Below are positions 1-5,712 of a stretch of DNA of 8,168 bases, one piece after another. Numbering within the stretch: position 1 is the stretch's first letter; every line of letters begins with the position of its first letter. This DNA comes from Pseudomonadota bacterium (GTDB lineage Bacteria; Pseudomonadota; Alphaproteobacteria; Rhizobiales; Devosiaceae): positions 1-8,168 of the forward strand of contig JAEZFJ010000448.1 of NCBI GenBank assembly GCA_023437755.1, written 5' to 3'. The translations under genes and the position numbers were made by a program. Under the pieces are notes generated by a model, which was not told the DNA's origin, did no database searches, and was given only the letters and a program-made list of their open reading frames with translations.

Positions 1-47
1 TCCATGAACAGCGCCGTAGCGAGGATGAGCGGGATGGTACGGGACAC
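1..47 (-). CDS. Partial second MFS transporter, N-terminus only (cut by window edge)
   Basis: A GTG codon (complement of 45-47) opens a frame reading MSRTIPLILATALFM, then E or D, before the window ends. It matches the N-terminus of the neighbouring transporter at 11 of 15 residues (MVRITPLILAVALFM). At DNA level 1-47 aligns without gaps to 1411-1457 at 33 of 47 positions. The GTG lies 21 nt downstream of the neighbour's TAG stop (69-71) and in the same frame. A weak GGAA-type ribosome-binding sequence precedes it by about 8 nt. I infer that this is a tandem paralogue, co-transcribed as the second gene of a minus-strand operon and probably also a DHA2-type exporter. Only the first helix start is visible, so completeness and function cannot be judged. 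Confidence 0.75.
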   Translation of the reverse strand, partial: MSRTIPLILATALFM

Positions 48-68
48 TGCTGTTTCCGGCTCGGCCGG

Positions 69-1457
69 CTACTCCCTGGCGACGGGCCGGTGGCCGGAAA
101 CATTGCTGCCCGCATCTGCCGGCAGGCGCAGATAGACCAGCGCGCTCAGCATGCTCAGCCCGCCCACGACAAAGAACGCGATCTGGAAATCCAGCACGGC
201 GAGTTCGCTCCCGCTGATGCGGGTACTGACCTCGAGGATCGCCCCGGCGACCGCCACCCCGAAGGCGATGCTCAACTGCTGCGCCACGGCGACGATTGCA
301 GTGGCCTGGCTCGCCTCCTCATCGCTTACGTCGGCGTAGCCGATCGCATTGGTTCCGGTGAAGAAGATCGAGCGGAGCACGCCGCTCGCCACCAGCACCG
401 CCATCATCACCGGCACCGGCGTGGCTTCCGTGAACAGCCCGTGCACTGCCACCAGCAGCCCGCCCACCGCAGCGGCAAACCCCAGCATCCGTGGGAACCC
501 GAAACGTGCGAATACCCGCTCCGCCGCGAACTTGCTGAGCAGCGCGCCGAAGGCCGACACGAAGGTGATCGCCCCCGACTCGAATGGCGTCAGCCCGAAG
601 CCCAGTTGCAGCATCAGCGGCAAAAGGAACGGCGTGGCCCCGATGCCGATGCGAAACAGCGACCCACCGGTGATGGCACTGCGGAACAGCGGATGCCGGA
701 ACAGTTGCGGGTCCAGCAGCGGGAACTTGGCGCGTCTGGCATGCAGCAGGTAGAGCAGCGCCGCCGTGACGCCCACGGCCAGGGTCAGGTAGCCATAGAT
801 CAGCGGCAGCGCCGGCAGGCTGACCACCGATAGCCCGAACACCAGCCCGGCAAACGCCACCCCCGCCAGCACGAACCCGACTGCATCGATCGGGCGCGGA
901 TTGCGCTCATCCGGCACCTTGAGGAAAATGCTCGACAGGATGATCCCCGCGATCCCGATTGGAATATTGATCCAGAAGATCCAGTGCCAGCTGAGATAGG
1001 TGGTGAGAAACCCGCCCACCAGCGGCCCGGTGATCGGGCCGATCAGCGCTGGTATGGTCAGCCACGCCATCGCCGAGACCAGTTCGCTGCGCGGCGTCGA
1101 GCGCACCAGCAACAGGCGCCCCACCGGGGTCATCATCGAGCTGCCGATTCCCTGAAAGAACCGCGAGGCGACGAAGCTCTCGAGCGAGTACGCGAACGAG
1201 CAGGCGAGCGAGCCCAGCATGAACACGAAGATCGCCAGCCGGAAGATGTTCTTGGCCCCGTAGCGATCCGCCATCCAGCCGCTGATCGGGATAAAGATTG
1301 CCAGTGCCACGAAATATGCCGTCAGCGCCAACTTCAGCGCGATCGGCTCGCTGCCGATATCGGTCGCGATCGCCGGCAGCGACGTGGCGATGACGGTCGA
1401 GTCCATCTGTTCCATGAACAGGGCGACCGCCAGGATGAGGGGTGTGATGCGGACCAA
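69..1457 (-). CDS. MFS transporter, DHA2 (EmrB/QacA, MdtD-like) family
   Basis: A 462-residue inner-membrane protein, predicted to be a proton-driven exporter of drugs or small molecules. Hydrophobicity suggests about 14 membrane segments, as expected for DHA2. Family motifs are visible: the first-helix acidic motif MEQMDSTVIATSLP (Asp19), motif A GWMADRYGAKN at 60-70, motif C GPITGPLVGG at 140-149, and WHWIFWINIPIG at 157-168. YLLHAR and the RIG.G..PF..P..LQ.GFG..PF stretch in the middle closely resemble E. coli MdtD; this is from memory, not alignment. The start is TTG (complement of 1455-1457). I chose it because the downstream paralogue's GTG falls at the equivalent residue and the next in-frame ATG lies inside helix 1. 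No clear Shine-Dalgarno precedes it. It is divergent from guaB. The substrate cannot be inferred. Confidence 0.9.
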   Translation of the reverse strand: MVRITPLILAVALFMEQMDSTVIATSLPAIATDIGSEPIALKLALTAYFVALAIFIPISGWMADRYGAKNIFRLAIFVFMLGSLACSFAYSLESFVASRFFQGIGSSMMTPVGRLLLVRSTPRSELVSAMAWLTIPALIGPITGPLVGGFLTTYLSWHWIFWINIPIGIAGIILSSIFLKVPDERNPRPIDAVGFVLAGVAFAGLVFGLSVVSLPALPLIYGYLTLAVGVTAALLYLLHARRAKFPLLDPQLFRHPLFRSAITGGSLFRIGIGATPFLLPLMLQLGFGLTPFESGAITFVSAFGALLSKFAAERVFARFGFPRMLGFAAAVGGLLVAVHGLFTEATPVPVMMAVLVASGVLRSIFFTGTNAIGYADVSDEEASQATAIVAVAQQLSIAFGVAVAGAILEVSTRISGSELAVLDFQIAFFVVGGLSMLSALVYLRLPADAGSNVSGHRPVARE

Positions 1458-1461
1458 CGTC

Positions 1462-1501
1462 GAGCCGGAAGAATCGGGATACCAGAACAGGTAACCGGCT
1501 C
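1462..1501 (-). promoter_or_regulatory. Possible leader hairpin before the MFS start
   Basis: GAGCCGG at 1462-1468 and CCGGCTC at 1495-1501 form a perfect 7-bp inverted repeat with a 26-nt spacer. In a minus-strand transcript the downstream arm ends 4 nt before the TTG start, where a Shine-Dalgarno would normally sit, so it could restrict translation initiation. The long loop and GC-rich background make chance plausible. Confidence 0.2.
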
Positions 1502-1502
1502 A

Positions 1503-1531
1503 ACTATCGAGTGACGACGATGGATGTGCAA
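1503..1531 (-). promoter_or_regulatory. Candidate sigma70-type promoter for the MFS genes
   Basis: On the minus strand, TTGCAC (complement of 1526-1531) is followed by a 17-nt spacer and GATAGT (complement of 1503-1508). The -10 keeps the A, T, A and final T of TATAAT; the -35 matches only TTG. It would start transcription near 1496-1497, about 40 nt before the TTG start. The inverted repeat at 1537-1566 lies just upstream of this -35, which would suit an activator site. No experimental or comparative support is available. Confidence 0.3.
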
Positions 1532-1536
1532 GCCGA

Positions 1537-1566
1537 CATAGGTGGCACGCGTTCCGCGCACCTATG
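1537..1566. promoter_or_regulatory. Inverted repeat CATAGGTG-N14-CACCTATG, candidate operator or stem-loop
   Basis: Perfect 8-bp arms lie at 1537-1544 and 1559-1566 in the divergent MFS/guaB intergenic region. The interior holds a second nested pair, CGCG at 1548-1551 and CGCG at 1555-1558, around a TTC loop. As RNA this forms a 12-bp stem with a 3-nt bulge. As DNA the arm centres are 22 bp apart, about two helical turns, as for a dimeric regulator. It lies upstream of the candidate MFS promoter and 112 nt before the guaB start, so it could serve either gene. The regulator is unknown. Confidence 0.45.
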
Positions 1567-1663
1567 CAAGTTTCTTTGCCGGTGCTATTGACCCTCGCCA
1601 ACCTGAACCTGCCGAGTCTCCCCGCGGGTTCTTTTCCATTATCCCTGGTTCACACCGGAAGGC

Positions 1664-1671
1664 AGGAAAGG
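1664..1671 (+). promoter_or_regulatory. Shine-Dalgarno supporting the guaB TTG start
   Basis: AGGAAAGG ends 7 nt before the TTG at 1679. It supports this start over the next in-frame ATG (codon 54), which would delete the conserved N-terminal LTFDDVLLQP segment. Confidence 0.6.
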
Positions 1672-1678
1672 TCTGGCC

Positions 1679-3181
1679 TTGGCGAAGATCATTACCACCA
1701 TCACTGGCGATGCGGCTCTCACCTTCGACGACGTGCTGCTGCAGCCGGCGCGCTCCGACATCCTGCCCACCCAGACCGACATTTCCACCTATGTCACCAA
1801 GGATATAGCGCTAAATCTTCCCATCCTGTCCTCGGCCATGGACACGGTTACCGAGAGCGCCATGGCCATTGCCATGGCTCAGGCCGGCGGCATGGGGGTC
1901 ATCCACAAGAACCTGACCGCCGCCGAGCAGGCCGAACAGGTCCGGATCGTGAAAAGCTTCGAGTCGGGCATGGTGGTGAACCCGATCACCATCGGCCCCG
2001 AGGCGACGCTGTCGGACGCGCTGACCTTGATGCAGCAGAGCCGCATCTCCGGCATTCCGGTCGTCGAGAACGGCGGGCGTGGCGGCCGCGTCAGCGGAAA
2101 GCTCGTGGGCATCCTCACCAACCGCGACGTCCGCTTTGCCTCCAACCCGCATCAGCCCGTCTCCGAGCTGATGACCCACACCGACCTCATCACCGTGCGT
2201 GAAGGTGTGTCCAAGGACGAGGCCAAGGTGCTCCTGCATCGCCACCGCATCGAGAAGCTCCTCGTCGTCGACGAGGACTACCGCTGCATCGGCCTGATCA
2301 CCGTCAAGGACATCGAGAAGGCCCAGCTCCACCCCAACGCCGTCAAGGATGCCCAGGGGCGCCTGCGCGTCGCCGCGGCGTCCACCGTCGGCGACACTGG
2401 GTTCGAGCGCTCGCTGGCGCTGATCGAGGCCGGCGTGGACCTTCTCGTGATCGACACGGCTCACGGCCATTCCGTCCGCGTCGCCGAAGCGGTCGAGCGG
2501 GTCAAGCGCGAGTCCAACTCCACCCGCATTGTCGCGGGCAACGTCGCCACTGCCGAAGCCACCAAGGCGCTGATCGATGCCGGAGCCGACTGCGTCAAGG
2601 TCGGTATCGGCCCGGGGTCGATCTGCACCACCCGCATTGTCGCTGGCGTCGGCGTGCCCCAACTCGCCGCCGTCATGTCCTGCGCCGAAGAGGCTGACCG
2701 CCAGCGCATCCCCGTCATCGCCGATGGCGGCATCAAGTTCTCGGGCGACCTCGCCAAGGCACTCGCCGGCGGCGCCAGCTGCGTCATGGTCGGCTCGCTG
2801 CTGGCCGGCACCGACGAGGCGCCAGGCGAGGTGTTCCTCTACCAGGGCCGCTCCTACAAGTCCTACCGCGGCATGGGCTCGGTCGGTGCCATGGGCGCCG
2901 GCTCCGCCGACCGCTATTTCCAGCAGGATGTGCGCGACCAGATGAAGCTAGTCCCCGAAGGGATTGAGGGGCAGGTAGCCTACAAGGGTCCCGTCAACGC
3001 CGTGATCCACCAGCTCGCCGGTGGTCTCCGTGCCGCCATGGGCTACACTGGCGCCCACACCCTCAAGGACTTCCGCGAGAACTCCACTTTCGTGAAGATC
3101 TCCGGCGCTGCCCTCAACGAAAGCCACGTCCACGACGTGACCATCACCCGCGAGGCCCCGAACTACCGCAGCGCCCGCTGA
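1679..3181 (+). CDS. guaB: Inosine-5'-monophosphate dehydrogenase
   Basis: A 500-residue cytosolic enzyme that oxidises IMP to XMP with NAD+, the first committed and rate-limiting step of guanine nucleotide synthesis. The N-terminal LTFDDVLLQPA (14-24) and SSAMDTVTE (51-59) are typical of bacterial IMPDH. Two CBS repeats occupy roughly 95-215 and regulate oligomer state through purine nucleotides in this family. The active-site loop GIGPGSICTTR places the catalytic cysteine at residue 316. IADGGIKFSGD (347-357) and the MVGSLLAGTDE region form the phosphate site, and RY at 412-413 matches the Arg-Tyr dyad of the mobile flap. Length is normal for the family. Translation starts at TTG, supported by a Shine-Dalgarno. 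I could not find a convincing promoter upstream. guaA, for the next pathway step, lies about 4 kb downstream on the same strand. Confidence 0.98.
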   Translation: MAKIITTITGDAALTFDDVLLQPARSDILPTQTDISTYVTKDIALNLPILSSAMDTVTESAMAIAMAQAGGMGVIHKNLTAAEQAEQVRIVKSFESGMVVNPITIGPEATLSDALTLMQQSRISGIPVVENGGRGGRVSGKLVGILTNRDVRFASNPHQPVSELMTHTDLITVREGVSKDEAKVLLHRHRIEKLLVVDEDYRCIGLITVKDIEKAQLHPNAVKDAQGRLRVAAASTVGDTGFERSLALIEAGVDLLVIDTAHGHSVRVAEAVERVKRESNSTRIVAGNVATAEATKALIDAGADCVKVGIGPGSICTTRIVAGVGVPQLAAVMSCAEEADRQRIPVIADGGIKFSGDLAKALAGGASCVMVGSLLAGTDEAPGEVFLYQGRSYKSYRGMGSVGAMGAGSADRYFQQDVRDQMKLVPEGIEGQVAYKGPVNAVIHQLAGGLRAAMGYTGAHTLKDFRENSTFVKISGAALNESHVHDVTITREAPNYRSAR

Positions 3182-3182
3182 G

Positions 3183-4553
3183 TCACTTCGCGGCCTCGGA
3201 GGTGAGTGTCACGGCGGTGCCGGGCTGCTCCAGGGGCCGGTAGGGAAAGCGCAGGGTGAAGGTCGAGCCTTCGCCCTCGACGCTGCGTACTTCCACCTGG
3301 CCGCCATGCAGCTTCATGATCTGCGCCACGAAGTTGAGGCCGATCCCGGTGCCCGGGACACCCTCCGCGGTCCGCGCCCGGTAGAACCGTTCGCTGATGA
3401 ATTCCATCTCGTCGGCGGGAATGCCCACTCCCGAATCGTCGACGCTGATCACCACGTCACCGCCCTGCAGCTCCCCGCGGATCACCACTACCGTACTGGC
3501 CGGCGAGTACTTCAGCGCATTCGATATCAGGTTCTGAATCGCTTGCTCCAAGAGGGTGCTGTCCGCCAGCGCCACTTGCGGCAACCGCTCCAAGGCGCGC
3601 TCGATGCGGTTCTGGTCCTCCTCGGGCTGATACTCGCACACCAGCTCGATCAACTGGTGCAGGTCGCAGGGGCGGGGATTGAAGCTGATCTCGCCCTGCT
3701 CGAGCCGCGCGGCATTCAGCGTGCTCTCCATCAGCCGCGTCAGCCGCTGACACGCCTTGCGGATCTTGGTGACGCGGCTGACCACTTCGTCTGCCGACAT
3801 GGCGCCACCGCGCCGCAACATGCGCTGTGCGCTCGCATCGATGATCGACAGCGGCGTGCGGAACTGGTGCGACACCACCGAGGTGAACGCCCGGTGCAGG
3901 CGCGACACCTCCCGCTCGTGTTCAAGTGCCGCTTCTGCGCGCACCGCCGTTCGCAGCCCCCGCACCAGAACGATCGCAACCATCACGCCCGCGGCGATGG
4001 TGGCAAGCAGGTAGCCGATCACCTCGAAAAGGATCTGCCGCCGGCTCTCGCGTACGGCTGCCTGCCGCTCGCGCCCGTCCAGCATGCCGGCATTGGCGAA
4101 GTCCCGCATGGTCACGGCCAGCGTCTGTGCCGTATCGTGCAACCCGACAATGGCAGCCGTATCCGTGGGGTCGAGCGCAGCGAGGGCAGCGCGGTGCTCC
4201 TCCAGCATCCTCCGCATGGCGGCCACGTCGTCGTCATAGCCCATGGCGGCGACGCGGTTGGTCATCTGCCCTTCTTCGAACAGCCTTATCCGGCTGTCGA
4301 GCAGGTCAAAGCGCAGCACCACCTCTTCCCGCGGCACCCGTCCGGCTTCGAATTGCAGGGCCGTGTCGGCCAACCGCATCGCCTCGTACTGGCCCTGGCT
4401 TGAAAACCAGATCACGCCTTCGGCCGGTTCACCGCTCAGCCGGTTCTCGTTGACGGCCAGTCGTGACACTGCCGTCAGCAGCAACACGAACAACACAGTC
4501 ACGGCAAGCGCAGCGGCAAGAAACGGCCGCGAGATCCACGGCCGCTCGGTCAT
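3183..4553 (-). CDS. Membrane sensor histidine kinase
   Basis: A 456-residue inner-membrane kinase. Helix 1 spans about 11-34; a probably all-helical, roughly 140-residue periplasmic region follows, then helix 2 at about 176-198. A short linker of about 25 residues, without an evident HAMP domain, leads to the HisKA segment, where SHQFRTPL gives phospho-acceptor His229. The catalytic domain keeps the N box (QNLISNALKYS, Asn341 and Asn345), G1 DDSGVGIP (372-379), an F-box-like segment (ISERFY) and G2 GTGIGL (401-406), so it should be active. The chosen ATG (complement of 4551-4553) overlaps the upstream gene's TGA as ATGA, indicating translational coupling; a GTG at 4580 would add nine residues. 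No response regulator is adjacent in this window. The partner secreted protein may be its input. The stop codon lies one base from that of convergent guaB. Confidence 0.92.
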   Translation of the reverse strand: MTERPWISRPFLAAALAVTVLFVLLLTAVSRLAVNENRLSGEPAEGVIWFSSQGQYEAMRLADTALQFEAGRVPREEVVLRFDLLDSRIRLFEEGQMTNRVAAMGYDDDVAAMRRMLEEHRAALAALDPTDTAAIVGLHDTAQTLAVTMRDFANAGMLDGRERQAAVRESRRQILFEVIGYLLATIAAGVMVAIVLVRGLRTAVRAEAALEHEREVSRLHRAFTSVVSHQFRTPLSIIDASAQRMLRRGGAMSADEVVSRVTKIRKACQRLTRLMESTLNAARLEQGEISFNPRPCDLHQLIELVCEYQPEEDQNRIERALERLPQVALADSTLLEQAIQNLISNALKYSPASTVVVIRGELQGGDVVISVDDSGVGIPADEMEFISERFYRARTAEGVPGTGIGLNFVAQIMKLHGGQVEVRSVEGEGSTFTLRFPYRPLEQPGTAVTLTSEAAK

Positions 4554-5098
4554 TGCACGCGGAGGGCCTTGAGCTGCCACACCCAGCGGTCATGCAGCCG
4601 CCGGTCCTGCAGCTCGGGGTGGCTGTCCCGTGGATACACGATCCAGATCGGACCCTTGTCGCTGACCTTCATCTCCTCGCCGCCCATCGTGGTCGCCAGC
4701 AGCACGTCGAAGGCCTGGAAGTCTTCCATCGGCACTTCCACGGTGTAGTCATTCAGCGCCGAAGCAAGCACGGCGGAGCCGTCCGCACCGACGCGCTCCA
4801 GCACGGTGCGGGCCAGCACGCCCGAGAAAACCTGAACGCCATCGGTCCACGGTGTCGAGGTCTGGATCTCGGTGAGCCCCAGTTCGGTCAGCATCTCACG
4901 ATCGAAGGCGGCCCCTTCCTCGGTGTTGGTCACTTCGATATTGCCGCTCACCACGAGGATCACCGGTCCTTCCGGCGCGGGCAGCGGCTCTGCCGCCCAG
5001 GCTGCCGGATGCATCAGCACCATCATCGCCGCCAACACGGTGGCAGCTACATTCACGCGTCCGCGCACCAGACCGGACACCTTCCCAATCGAAAACAT
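4550..5098 (-). CDS. Secreted molybdopterin-oxidoreductase-like protein lacking cysteine
   Basis: A 182-residue protein with an N-terminal signal peptide: basic residues near 7-13, a hydrophobic stretch at about 17-32, and a likely cleavage after AWA near residue 35. The mature part, opening EPLPAPEGPVILVVSGNIE and containing STPWTDG, ALNDYTVEVP, KGPIWIVYP and DRWVWQL, resembles small periplasmic proteins annotated as molybdopterin-dependent oxidoreductases (sulfite-oxidase-type fold); this is from memory of the family. The protein contains no cysteine at all, so the cysteine that ligates molybdenum in sulfite oxidases is absent and catalysis is doubtful. It is first in an operon with the histidine kinase, overlapping it by 4 nt, which suggests a sensory or ligand-binding role. 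A GAGGTG Shine-Dalgarno (complement of 5104-5109) lies 5 nt before the ATG. Confidence 0.85.
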   Translation of the reverse strand: MFSIGKVSGLVRGRVNVAATVLAAMMVLMHPAAWAAEPLPAPEGPVILVVSGNIEVTNTEEGAAFDREMLTELGLTEIQTSTPWTDGVQVFSGVLARTVLERVGADGSAVLASALNDYTVEVPMEDFQAFDVLLATTMGGEEMKVSDKGPIWIVYPRDSHPELQDRRLHDRWVWQLKALRVQ

Positions 5099-5146
5099 GG
5101 CCCCACCTCAACTCGCTGCCCCCAAGTAATCGCAACTATCTACGCC

Positions 5147-5190
5147 CGGCCGTGAACGAGCGCATCAAAAATCGCTTGTTCTTACGGCCG
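5147..5190 (+). repeat. Strong imperfect stem-loop in divergent intergenic region
   Basis: CGGCCGT (5147-5153) pairs with ACGGCCG (5184-5190). After a two-base bulge (5182-5183), GAACGAGCG (5154-5162) pairs with CGCTTGTTC (5173-5181), leaving a 10-nt A-rich loop at 5163-5172. That is 16 pairs in 44 nt. The one non-Watson-Crick position is a G-U pair in plus-strand RNA but an A-C mismatch in minus-strand RNA, favouring a plus-strand structure. It lies 91 nt before the MAPEG start codon and 48 nt upstream of the oppositely oriented secreted-protein gene. No T-run follows it on either strand, so it is not a standard intrinsic terminator. It could be a leader structure, a protein-binding site or part of a small RNA. 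Confidence 0.5.
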
Positions 5191-5281
5191 CGACATCTTG
5201 GTGCCGCTGCGAGGTTGAGCTGGAACCGATTCTGGGCCAGCAGCTTAGCTCCACACCCTCATCCTGCAGCGGAGCCTCCTT

Positions 5282-5707
5282 ATGCCTCTCGCCGACAAGC
5301 TCCTCGTCCTCGCCGTCGGCGCCCAGGTTCTGCTGACGCTCTCCATCCTCGTGGCGCTCGGGGTCGAGCGGGTGCCGCGCATTGCTCGTGGCGAAATCAA
5401 GGTGGCCGACATCGCCGTCGAGCGGACGGCCTATCCACTCAGGGCGAGGCTGCTCTCCAACAACCTCGACAACCAGTTCCAGCTACCTGTCTTGTTCTTC
5501 GTTGCCGCACTTCTGGCGCTCTGGGCTGGCGCTTCGCCTTGGTGGGAAGTCCTTGCCGCCTGGCTGTTCGTGCTGTTGCGCTATGTCCACGCTGCCATCC
5601 ATGTGACCACCAATCGGGTCTACCGCCGCTTCTTCGCATATGCGGCTGGCCTTGCGGTGCTCGCCGTGCTCTGGCTAATGCTCCTCATCCGCATCATCAA
5701 CGCTTGA
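5282..5707 (+). CDS. MAPEG family membrane protein
   Basis: A 141-residue integral membrane protein with about four hydrophobic helices (roughly 5-26, 67-84, 88-104 and 116-138). The segment NNLDNQFQLPVLFF (60-73) and the following RYVHAAIHVTTNRVYRR match the pattern of MAPEG proteins (membrane-associated proteins in eicosanoid and glutathione metabolism). Bacterial members of this type are usually uncharacterised; glutathione-dependent activity is not established from sequence. GGAG at 5271-5274 lies 7 nt before the ATG. The stop is 5 nt before the methyltransferase start, indicating a shared transcript. I recall such a gene near guaB and rsmB/guaA in other Hyphomicrobiales, unverified here. 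Confidence 0.88.
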   Translation: MPLADKLLVLAVGAQVLLTLSILVALGVERVPRIARGEIKVADIAVERTAYPLRARLLSNNLDNQFQLPVLFFVAALLALWAGASPWWEVLAAWLFVLLRYVHAAIHVTTNRVYRRFFAYAAGLAVLAVLWLMLLIRIINA

Positions 5708-5712
5708 GCCCC

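Noticed and set aside
90..833. 247-codon plus-strand frame antisense to the transporter
   Set aside because: Its Arg/Gln/His-rich sequence mirrors hydrophobic codons of the membrane protein. It has no ribosome-binding site or domain.
1588..1593. TTGACC as a guaB -35 element
   Set aside because: No acceptable -10 hexamer lies 16-18 nt downstream; the nearest AT-rich stretch (1637-1642) is far out of spacing.
1811..2662. 283-codon minus-strand frame antisense to guaB
   Set aside because: It lies inside guaB, has an Asp/Gly/His/Val-rich antisense composition, and has no recognisable domain.
3184..3204. Weak hairpin CACTTC/GAGGTG near the guaB stop as a terminator
   Set aside because: The 6-bp stem includes a wobble, the loop is 9 nt, no T-run follows on either strand, and it lies in kinase coding sequence.
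3306..4403. 365-codon plus-strand frame antisense to the kinase gene
   Set aside because: It is rich in His, Arg, Gln and Pro with no domain pattern. It is a shadow of the kinase gene in GC-rich DNA.
4551..4580. GTG start at 4580 for the kinase (nine extra residues)
   Set aside because: The ATG at 4553 forms a classic ATGA overlap with the upstream stop, and the extra residues look non-conserved. The longer form is possible but less likely.
5133..5140. CAACTATC shared with 1501-1508, upstream of two minus-strand genes, as a common promoter element
   Set aside because: An 8-nt match between two spacers can arise by chance. At 5133-5140 no -35 element lies at proper spacing, so a shared regulator is not supported.
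5152..5712. Upstream extension of the methyltransferase frame, giving a 616-residue protein
   Set aside because: The added 187 residues are low-complexity and overlap the clearly coding MAPEG gene in another frame. The ATG at 5713 gives an RsmB-sized 429-residue protein right after the MAPEG stop.
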